Of a stretch of 9,163 bases of DNA, positions 1 through 6,900 are shown piece after piece; the first letter of the stretch is position 1, and each line of letters begins with the position of its first letter. The notes under the pieces are model-generated. The model was not told the DNA's origin. It ran no database searches and was given only the letters and a program-made list of their open reading frames with translations. Location of the stretch: NCBI GenBank assembly GCA_031255355.1, contig JAIRSR010000131.1, positions 1-9,163 of the forward strand. The letters run 5' to 3'. Origin of the DNA: Clostridiales bacterium (GTDB lineage: Bacteria; Bacillota; Clostridia; Monoglobales; Firm-18). The translations under genes and the position numbers were made by a program.

Positions 1-874
1 TGGAAAAACTGTAATTCTGGTCTACGATGCCCAACTGATACACATACGTACTAATCACGTCAGCGGTATCCTTGTTCAGCGGATTTGCCAACAGCAGCAC
101 CTTTTCGTAACCGACGGAAATCAACCCGCCCATAGACAGCACCAACGTAATGATAATTGTAGGCATAATCCCCGGTATGGTGATGTAAACCGTCTGCTTC
201 CACCGGTTCGCGCCGTCAATGACCGCCGCTTCGTACAATTCGGTATTCACGCCCGAAAGCGCCGCGATATAAATAATCGCGTTCCAACCCAACTTCGCCC
301 ATAACTCTGACGATACATAAATCGTTCGGAACCACCCCGGGCTGGTGAGGAACGGCACCGCCTCCCCGCCAAGGCTTTTCAGCAAACTGTTGACCACGCC
401 GGTGTTATACGAGAGCAACTGTGAAATAATACCGACGATAATCACGACAGAGATAAAATGCGGCAAATACGATATGGTCTGCACCAACTTCTTGAACCGC
501 ACGTTGGTAAACTCGTTCAGCAGCAGCGCGAACACAATCGGCAGCGGGAAGCAGAACGCCAACGTAACGACGCTTAAAAAAATGGTGTTGAAAAACCTGC
601 GCCAAAAGTCCGCGCTGGTGAGGAACATATTCATATAGTAAAGCCCGACCCATTCTTTCCCAAAAATAGGGTTCAGCGGCGAATACCGCCGAAACGCCAA
701 CACGTTGCCGATCATCGGCAGGTACTTAAACAGGATAAAATATAACACAGGGATAAACAGCAGCGCGTAATACCCCGAATATTTTTTTAAGGTCTTTCCC
801 AAGCCCGCCCGGGGCGCGGTACCCTCCCCCGCGTGCCGCCGAAGCGCGGCTTTTTCCGCATGATACCCTTTCAT
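1..874 (-). CDS. LplB-type sugar ABC transporter permease, C-terminus cut by window edge
   Basis: Inner-membrane permease of a carbohydrate ABC importer; it would form half of the channel through which oligosaccharides released by the neighbouring enzyme enter the cell. The ATG at 874-872 follows an AGAGGAG ribosome site (complement of 883-889). The 291 visible residues show a basic, soluble N-terminus (1-31), a first hydrophobic helix (about 34-60), further helices at about 92-120, 138-155, 197-207 and 236-255, and the permease EAA loop (E215-A-A-x-x-D-G-A, ending ITIP at 231-234), which contacts the ATPase. LplB-family proteins are about 300-320 residues, so roughly the last helix is missing. 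It lies 53 bases downstream of the GH74 gene on the same strand with no terminator between, so cotranscription is likely. The partner permease and solute-binding protein are expected beyond base 1 but are not visible. The family call is secure; the substrate is inferred from context. Confidence 0.93.
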   Translation of the reverse strand, partial: MKGYHAEKAALRRHAGEGTAPRAGLGKTLKKYSGYYALLFIPVLYFILFKYLPMIGNVLAFRRYSPLNPIFGKEWVGLYYMNMFLTSADFWRRFFNTIFLSVVTLAFCFPLPIVFALLLNEFTNVRFKKLVQTISYLPHFISVVIIVGIISQLLSYNTGVVNSLLKSLGGEAVPFLTSPGWFRTIYVSSELWAKLGWNAIIYIAALSGVNTELYEAAVIDGANRWKQTVYITIPGIMPTIIITLVLSMGGLISVGYEKVLLLANPLNKDTADVISTYVYQLGIVDQNYSFS

Positions 875-927
875 CTCTGATTCTCCTCTTGTCTGATTTG
901 TATTTGACCGCGCGGCAAAGTGAAGCG

Positions 928-3600
928 TCAATCCGTCGTAATGCGGACGGTTTGGCTCTCCTCCTCCCACACCACCTCGGCGTGCAGTGCCTCGGCAACC
1001 GCCCGCGCGGGAATCAAAGTCCTGCCGTTCACCACCACCGGCGGCGCGTCGATTGGTATGGGATCGCCGTTGCGTTCCATCACCGCCTCACCGACCACCA
1101 ACACAACAGCGTCCTCTCCCCTTATGGCGGTAATCCGCGCTTTCGCGCCGTGATACCCCACCGTCGCCCCCAACGCCTCAAAAATCTTCCGCATGGGAAC
1201 CATAACGCGCCCGTCCCGCAGTTCGGGATAGGTATCAAAACTAAGCCGTTCGCCGTTGAGCAGTACTTGAATCACCCCGCCGCCGTCCGGCTTTGCCGCG
1301 CCCGTGTTCCGCGCGACGGTACCCGCCGCCTTTTCTACGTCCAGCAGTTCGCCCGGCGTTTGCGGCTCGCCGTAATAATACCCGCGCCCGTTGGTGCCGA
1401 TATACACGACCCCGAACCGCTGTCTGTCCCCGCGAAAACAGTTCGGCTCGTCGCCCACCTTATGCGCGTCGTCGTTGATTCGTACCCACGTCGTCCCCAA
1501 ATCCACGGAGCGGAAAATCCCCTCCGCGCCGTTCACCTCGCCGTAGACAAACACCGTCGGGTTGTCCCGCCCGGGCGCTTCCTTGCCGAACGTGACCATA
1601 TGCGCCCAACTCACGCCCGCTACCTTGGTAAAAGACTGACCGTAATCATGGCTGGCGTACAGGCCGTTGTTTTGCAGACTGACCCACACTTCCCCCGGCA
1701 TACCGGGCGCGGCCTCCACGTAAATCCAACTCTCTTTCGGGAGGTCGGAAACGGTATTGATGAAGTTTTCGCCGCCGTCCGTACTCACGTAAAATTTCCC
1801 CGCGTGATAGACGTAAAAAGTATCCGCCGCCGCGCGGTCTGACGCTAAATTATAGTGCCATGAAAACACCTCGTTCACGATACCGGACGGAAGCCCCGCC
1901 GTTTCACGCCACGTCTTGCCCAAATCCTTGGAGTAATACGGCACACTCTTGAGCGGAATCGCGACAATGCTCGGAAGTTTCGTCGCGGGGTCTTTTTTCG
2001 CGCTCACCGCGATTCTGCCCGCAAGTTTCGCCATGCCGCCGCTATCCGTCGGGAACGAGGGGAAGTTAATCCAAGTCACGCCGTTATCCACGGAGTAACC
2101 CCATTTGCCTCCCGCCCATTCACGTCCCCCGCTTCCGCGCACAATCAGATTCGGATCCTCCTCGCAAAAATCAAGGCCGTTGGTGTCCTGCGCCCAAATG
2201 CCGTCCGTGATACGGCGCGGATAATCCTTGACGTTCTTTTCCCACCGCGCGCCATCGTTGTCGCCGTTCCCTACAATTAAGGGTGCGCCCTTTGACGGAC
2301 TAATCGCGGTGTACGCCACCATTTCCTCAATGCCGCGAATATCGTTAATCCATGCCTGTTTCGGCTGTTGGTTGACGTCCAACGTTTTCCATACGCCGTA
2401 CCAATCGCATAACCACACCTGCTCGGGCGCGTGGGGGTTGACCTTGAGGTCCGCGGACGCGGCGCAATAGTAATTCGCCGGGTACCACGGCACGGTGTGT
2501 ACTTCCTCACGGCTGTAAAATAAATCCGTCCAGGTATCGCCGCCGTCCGTCGTGCGGAACACATGCCCCCGGTACACGCCGCCGTCGTCGTCGTTAATGC
2601 GGATGGCGTAGGCGGTTTCGGGGTCGTTCGGGTCGGTATCCACACCGGAATATTCTGCGGCGTTCCCCGGCGTTACGTTTTTCCACGCCCCCGCTTTATA
2701 GCGGTACAGCCCCGCGTTGTCCGTAGCGTACAGAATCTTTTTGTCTGCGGAAAGAGCCATGCGCTTCGGACTGCGCGGCGTTTCCTCCCCCTGCATTTTG
2801 CTCCACGTTTCGCCCGCGTCCTCCGAAAGATACACCCCGCCGCCAATCGCGCCGACGAAAATCCTTTGGCACACGCCGTCCTTTACAACGGACGAATCAA
2901 TTATGATACTCCTCGGGTAGGCGGGCGGCAAGTTATCGCTGTTCTTTTCCACAGGCAGCGCGGGAAAGGACGTGACTTCCTCCCAACTTCCCGCCGCGTC
3001 ACGTGAGCGGTACATTTTATTATCCCGCGCGACGACATACACAACGTTGCCGTTTTGCGGGTCTACCATAATCGGCTCCCCCGCCCAACGGTTATTCGCG
3101 TTGCCCCAAAAATCCTTATTCAGCCCCGTCGCCGTCCAACTCTTGCCCCGGTCGGTGGACTTCAGCACGTCACACGGCGCGTACAACGCCTTGTTTTTAT
3201 TCCACAAGCCCCATGATTCCGCCGTTTTCGCGTCATACTTCCCCGCGCATATGTAAATTACATCCGGGTTCGACGGGTCGAGGGCGATGCCGTCCACGCC
3301 GTATAAATTACGGTCGTGAATACTGAACATATCCATCAGTTGCCACCAACGGTTCTTTTCGCCGTCCCAGGTGTAAAGCCCGCCAACGTCGGTACGCGCG
3401 TAGACCAAGCCCGCCTCGGTCGGGTGAAACGCCAAGCCGGTCACGTACCCGCCGCCGCCGTATGCTACGGTATCCCAGGTGTACGCGGCGTTGTACTCCG
3501 CTTCCGCGCCGAACGCGGCGACAGTCAACCACACCGGCGCCGCCAACGCCGCAAGCAAACCCGCCGCCTTTTTCCGTATGCTTGATTTTGATTTTCTCAA
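928..3600 (-). CDS. Secreted GH74-type glycoside hydrolase (xyloglucanase-like) with C-terminal stalk domain
   Basis: 890-residue secreted enzyme. A TTG start (3600-3598) is chosen because AAGGAGGA sits 6 bases upstream, an in-frame TAA lies just before it, and no in-frame ATG precedes the catalytic domain. Residues 1-31 form a signal peptide: basic start, hydrophobic core, cleavage probably after AFG or GAEA. Residues 40-745 are a GH74 tandem beta-propeller. It opens with GGGGYVTGL and has nine Asp-boxes (S-x-D-x-G-x-x-W/F at 148, 199, 259, 350, 503, 557, 606, 650, 698), a GIEE motif (423-426) and a GTNGRGYYYG end. Candidate catalytic acids are D71 (RTDVGG) and D477 (GLDFCE), matching the two-aspartate arrangement of characterised GH74 enzymes. 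Residues about 776-889 are a copper-amine-oxidase-N-like stalk domain with two repeats (VPMRKIFEALGA; LIPARAVAEALHA). GH74 cleaves beta-1,4-glucan backbones, classically xyloglucan, by inversion. Fold is near certain; substrate and endo/exo mode are not. Confidence 0.9.
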   Translation of the reverse strand: MRKSKSSIRKKAAGLLAALAAPVWLTVAAFGAEAEYNAAYTWDTVAYGGGGYVTGLAFHPTEAGLVYARTDVGGLYTWDGEKNRWWQLMDMFSIHDRNLYGVDGIALDPSNPDVIYICAGKYDAKTAESWGLWNKNKALYAPCDVLKSTDRGKSWTATGLNKDFWGNANNRWAGEPIMVDPQNGNVVYVVARDNKMYRSRDAAGSWEEVTSFPALPVEKNSDNLPPAYPRSIIIDSSVVKDGVCQRIFVGAIGGGVYLSEDAGETWSKMQGEETPRSPKRMALSADKKILYATDNAGLYRYKAGAWKNVTPGNAAEYSGVDTDPNDPETAYAIRINDDDGGVYRGHVFRTTDGGDTWTDLFYSREEVHTVPWYPANYYCAASADLKVNPHAPEQVWLCDWYGVWKTLDVNQQPKQAWINDIRGIEEMVAYTAISPSKGAPLIVGNGDNDGARWEKNVKDYPRRITDGIWAQDTNGLDFCEEDPNLIVRGSGGREWAGGKWGYSVDNGVTWINFPSFPTDSGGMAKLAGRIAVSAKKDPATKLPSIVAIPLKSVPYYSKDLGKTWRETAGLPSGIVNEVFSWHYNLASDRAAADTFYVYHAGKFYVSTDGGENFINTVSDLPKESWIYVEAAPGMPGEVWVSLQNNGLYASHDYGQSFTKVAGVSWAHMVTFGKEAPGRDNPTVFVYGEVNGAEGIFRSVDLGTTWVRINDDAHKVGDEPNCFRGDRQRFGVVYIGTNGRGYYYGEPQTPGELLDVEKAAGTVARNTGAAKPDGGGVIQVLLNGERLSFDTYPELRDGRVMVPMRKIFEALGATVGYHGAKARITAIRGEDAVVLVVGEAVMERNGDPIPIDAPPVVVNGRTLIPARAVAEALHAEVVWEEESQTVRITTD

Positions 3601-3606
3601 TTCAAA

Positions 3607-3614
3607 TCCTCCTT
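3607..3614 (-). promoter_or_regulatory. Strong ribosome binding site fixing the TTG start
   Basis: On the minus strand this reads AAGGAGGA, close to the full anti-16S complement, 6 bases before the TTG at 3600. A stop codon in frame at 3615-3613 rules out an upstream start, so this site decides that the gene begins with TTG. Confidence 0.85.
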
Positions 3615-3631
3615 AGAAACTGTATGGCGCA

Positions 3632-3707
3632 AACCTGTTCGGCAACCTAAAACGCGAGCGGAAAAAATACCGCTTACGCCGCCGTGGTTTAGGTTGTCGG
3701 ACGGGTT
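3632..3707. repeat. Long inverted repeat / hairpin at the start of the leftward leader
   Basis: Bases 3632-3651 pair with 3688-3707 over 20 positions: 17 Watson-Crick pairs and 3 G-T pairs (3636/3703, 3639/3700, 3642/3697). All three are G-U wobbles if the plus strand is transcribed, but A-C mismatches in a minus-strand RNA. Inside is a second stem, 3657-3661 with 3670-3674, extended by 3654-3656 with 3677-3679 after a 2-base bulge, and closed by the A-rich loop 3662-3669. No T-tract follows on either strand, so it is not a standard terminator. It sits between the predicted leftward transcription start (near 3702) and the ribosome site. It could be a 5' leader stabiliser, a protein-binding operator, or a small plus-strand RNA. 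No known riboswitch class is recognised. Confidence 0.7.
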
Positions 3708-3708
3708 C

Positions 3709-3717
3709 ATTATATCA
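3709..3717 (-). promoter_or_regulatory. Extended -10 promoter for the leftward GH74-permease unit
   Basis: The minus strand reads TGATATAAT: a perfect TATAAT (3714-3709) preceded by the TGn extension (3717-3715). At 16-18 base spacing there is no good -35 hexamer, which fits an extended -10 or activator-assisted SigA promoter. Predicted start of transcription is near 3702, giving a leader of about 100 bases that contains the long hairpin. Confidence 0.6.
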
Positions 3718-3742
3718 TAGGTTTTATATCGATACTATCCCC

Positions 3743-3750
3743 ACTATAGT
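3743..3750. promoter_or_regulatory. Perfect 8-base palindrome ACTATAGT, possible operator
   Basis: ACTATAGT equals its own reverse complement, and ACTAT is repeated 9 bases upstream (3734-3738). Its centre lies about 45 bases upstream of the predicted leftward transcription start, where many activators bind. AraC-family sites are usually direct repeats, so the ACTAT pair may matter more than the palindrome. Short AT-rich palindromes also arise by chance. Confidence 0.25.
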
Positions 3751-3777
3751 CCTCATATCACACTTTTCCACTTGACG

Positions 3778-3811
3778 GCGAAAATTCGCGGTAAAATCCG
3801 CGTTTTCCGCG
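3778..3811. promoter_or_regulatory. Cluster of short GC-rich repeats upstream of the rightward promoter, possible operator
   Basis: Overlapping symmetries are visible: GCGAA-AA-TTCGC (3778-3789), CGCGG-N6-CCGCG (3787-3802), and a direct repeat AAAATTCGCG / AAAATCCGCG (3781-3790 and 3793-3802; 9 of 10 identical, 12 bases apart). A TTTTCCGCG copy in the opposite sense follows at 3803-3811. The block lies roughly 85-120 bases upstream of the predicted rightward transcription start. It is a plausible regulator-binding site, but the genome is rich in CGCG words, so chance is not excluded. Confidence 0.3.
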
Positions 3812-3884
3812 CCGCGCGGGGTGCGGTATGGAAATATATAAGATAAAATCCAAATTGGGGATTCCATTTGCGCCGAATTGCATT

Positions 3885-3890
3885 TATAAT
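3885..3890 (+). promoter_or_regulatory. -10 box of the rightward GH74-regulator promoter
   Basis: A perfect TATAAT lies in AT-rich DNA, with a predicted start near 3897 and a leader of about 33 bases. The best -35 candidate at 17-base spacing is TTCCAT (3862-3867), which is poor and suggests activator dependence. A TTGACG at 3772-3777 pairs only with TAAAAT (3792-3797) at a 14-base spacing, too short for a good SigA promoter. Confidence 0.45.
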
Positions 3891-3917
3891 ATAAGTAGTG
3901 TGAAGTGGTATGGATAT

Positions 3918-3922
3918 GGAGG
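3918..3922 (+). promoter_or_regulatory. Ribosome binding site that decides the rightward GH74 start
   Basis: GGAGG stands 7 bases before ATG at 3930. The open frame extends upstream to an ATG at 3828, but that start has only a weak G-run in front of it and would put 34 non-hydrophobic residues before the signal peptide. The 3930 start places a classical signal peptide at the N-terminus. A second ATG follows at once (3933). Confidence 0.85.
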
Positions 3923-3929
3923 AAAACAA

Positions 3930-6900
3930 ATGATGAAAATAAGATTATACTCGGTACTACTCGCGGCGGCGGTGACGCTCACGCATACCCCTGCGGTTTT
4001 CGGCGGCGCGGTCGCGGGGTATCAAAGCATTGTCCGCACCCTGTACCACGACAGAGCCTCTCACTTCATGAACGCGTGGGGCATAGAGCACAGCGACGAT
4101 TCCCTCATGAAAGTAACCGGCGAAAAATCGCTCAAAACCGTCACGCGGGAAAACGCTTCGGGCTTTGAACTGTTTATTTACATAGACGCAAACAGCCGTG
4201 CAGACCTGCAATACGCCGTGGAACACTCACAGGCGGCGTTGTCCTTTTGGATTTACACGACGGCGCACTCCCCCGCGTTTTATAACGTGACGGTAAAAAC
4301 CGACGGCGGGGATTCCGCCGCCTACAGTTACGCGAACCAAATGAAAGCGGAACATTTGAACACGTGGCAAAAAATATATATCCCGCTGACCGCGCCCGCA
4401 AGCGGCACCCCTAATTGGCGTTCCGTTTCGTCCGTACTGTTTGAACTTCCGTGGAACGCGGGCGTTACGACCTATTTTGACCAAGCGGACCTTTTGACAA
4501 TGGACGCGCCAACGGTAGCCCCGACGCTGACGGCGCAAGACGCGGACGGCGCGGATACCGTAATCCGCAAGGAAGTCCTGCGCCCGACCACAAGGACGCT
4601 GGCGGTAAACTTCAACGCAACCGCCGTGATTGACGGCGCGACGCTGAACGGGAACACCGTTACGCTGACCGACATAGCAACACAACTGCCTATCGCCTTT
4701 ACCGGCGTGCTGGACGCGGAAACGAACACCTACCGCGTGTTTTTGCCCGAAAACGCCTTGCAAAAGCAAGCGCGGTACCGTCTTCACCTAACGGACGGCG
4801 TGAAAAACGTCCTCGGTGTACAATTGCAGTCCGGCGCGGAGTTCGTGTTTTCCGTAGCGGCAAGCGACGGCGTTTCGCAACCGCTCTACCATTGGGGGAA
4901 CGTCAGTCTGGGCGGCGGCGGGTACGTCACCGGGCTTGCGGTACACGCCGACGGCGCGGTGTATTGCCGCACGGACATCGGCGGCGCTTACCGCTATCTT
5001 CCCGACCAAAACAAATGGCTCCCCCTTATGGACGGCTTCCCCCTAAAGGACGCGAATTTATACGGCGTGGACGGAATCGCGCTCTCCCCGAACGACAGCA
5101 ACACGGTGTACATAGCGGCGGGGAAGTATACCAAAGAGGAACTGATCGGGTGGAACGCGTGGACGGCGGGGGACCCTTACCCCTGTGACGTACTGAAATC
5201 CACGGACGGCGGGCTGACATGGGCGCGGACAGGGCTGGATAAAGATTTTTCCGCCAACGGCGGGAACCGCATGAGCGGGGAACCGATTGCCGTAGACCCG
5301 AACAACGCGGAAATCATCTACGCCGCGTCAGCGGACGGCAGGCTGTACAAAAGCGAAAACGCCGCGCACAGTTGGCAGGCGGTCGGCACATTCCCCTACA
5401 CGCCGTCAAAAACAGGCAGAAACATTGTGTTTGACGGCAGACAGACGTTAGAAGGCAAAACCGCCGTCATATACGTTGGCGTAAAGGGCGCGGGCGTATA
5501 CCAAAGCACGGACGCGGGCGGCACATGGCGGTTGCTGGCGGGTTCCCCCGCGTCGCCGAACCGGATTTGCGCCGCGTCAAACGGCGATATTTTGGTCGCG
5601 GGGGAAACGGGGATTTTTCGTTACCGGGGCGAAAATTGGAGTAAACTCACCGACCTTAGCGTTATGCTCCCGGGCAGCGCACTTTCCGACACGCGGTTCA
5701 CCGGGGTGGACGTACACCCGGAAAATCCCGATGTGATTATCGCGGTATTTAACTCCTCTAAAACCGGAAGTGTATATGAAAATTGCGTTTTTTACTCGAC
5801 GGACGGCGGCGCGGTGTGGAACAACATGACCGACGCCGCAACGCGCGTACACACGGTACCGTGGTGGCCGTCGTTCTATTTCGCCTCGGCGGTTGCGGAT
5901 ATAAAGTTTAATCCTTACGACCCCTCGGAGGTCTGGCTTTGCGATTGGTACGGCGTTTGGCGCACCACCGACGTCAACAAAAGCGGCGGGCAAATCTGGA
6001 AAAACGACGTCAGCGGCATGGAGGAAGCCGTCGCGCTGACCCTAACCTGTCCGACGGAGGGCGCACCCCTGATCGCGGGCGTGGGGGACAACAGCGGCAT
6101 GACATTTTCCGACATTCACACCTACCCGCAAAAAATATTTTATGATCCGTGGATGCAGTACACCCCCGGTTTGGATTTTTGCGAAAACGACCCGAATTTC
6201 ATCGTCCGCGCAAGCAGTAACTGGGAAAGCGGAAGCGGCGCGTACTCCACCGACAACGGCGATACGTGGCGCGAGTTCGGCAATTATCCCAAAAACGCGG
6301 ACGGCGTAAAACTCCCGAACGGAAAAATCGCCGTTGCCGCAGACAAAAACGCGCAAGACAAACTCAATATCGTCGCCTTGCCCGTCGGCTCCGCGCCGTG
6401 GCACTCGGACAACCTCGGCGGCACGTGGACGAAAAGCGCGGGGCTTCCCGATTCCGCCTATGTCAGCAGTGTGTGGTCGTGGAATCACCCTCTTGCCTCG
6501 GACAAAGTAAACCCCAACCGCTTCTACATCTACCACCACGCGAACGGCAGAGTATATTACTCCTCTGACGGCGGCAAAACGTTCCGTCAAGGCGCGTCGC
6601 TCCCGGGCGAATGGTACCACAACCTAAAATGCGCCCCAAACGCGGAGGGCGAAGTGTGGGTCTCGCTCAACTATAAAGGGCTGTACCGCTCCTCGGACGG
6701 CGGCGTTACCTTTGCGAAAATGCCCGGTGTAGACCGCGCCTATTTGCTTGCGTTCGGCAAGGAAGCGGCGGATCCGGGGACTCCCGCCGCGTATGTGTAC
6801 GGCACGGTCAACGGCACGGACGGCATTTTTTGCTCGGTAGACATGGGCGCGTCTTGGTACCGCGTCAACAACGACAATTTGCCCATAGGCGACGAGCCGA

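Larger units (their letters stand above)
3601..3929. other. Divergent intergenic control region between the two GH74 genes
   Basis: No gene of its own. From left to right it holds the leftward ribosome site, a long inverted repeat, an extended -10 promoter for the leftward unit, an AT-rich stretch with an 8-base palindrome, a GC-rich block of short repeats, and an AT-rich stretch with the -10 box and ribosome site for the rightward gene. The rightward reading frame stays open back to an ATG at 3828, but that extension is not thought to be translated. No rho-independent terminator is seen, as expected between divergent genes. Confidence 0.8.

Noticed and set aside
943..961. Small inverted repeat near the 3' end of the leftward GH74 gene as a terminator
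   Set aside because: The arms are only about 5 bases, lie inside the coding region, and have no T-tract. The permease start and ribosome site follow closely, favouring read-through.
889..1842. 317-codon open frame on the plus strand
   Set aside because: It lies wholly antisense to the GH74 gene, has no ribosome site, and its translation is rich in Arg, His and Pro with no domain, as expected for a shadow frame in GC-rich DNA. The other antisense and offset frames inside the three main genes were dropped for the same reasons.
3632..3707. Inverted repeat as a rho-independent terminator or known riboswitch
   Set aside because: No T-run follows on either strand, the neighbouring genes diverge, and no conserved core of a riboswitch class I can recall is present.
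3772..3797. TTGACG ... TAAAAT as a SigA promoter for the rightward gene
   Set aside because: The spacer is only 14 bases, well short of the usual 16-18. TATAAT at 3885 is better placed for the gene, though its own -35 is weak.
3828..3929. Upstream in-frame ATG adding 34 residues to the rightward GH74 protein
   Set aside because: Only a weak G-rich stretch precedes it, the added residues do not form a signal peptide, and the proposed -10 box lies inside it. The ATG at 3930 has a strong ribosome site and a proper signal peptide.
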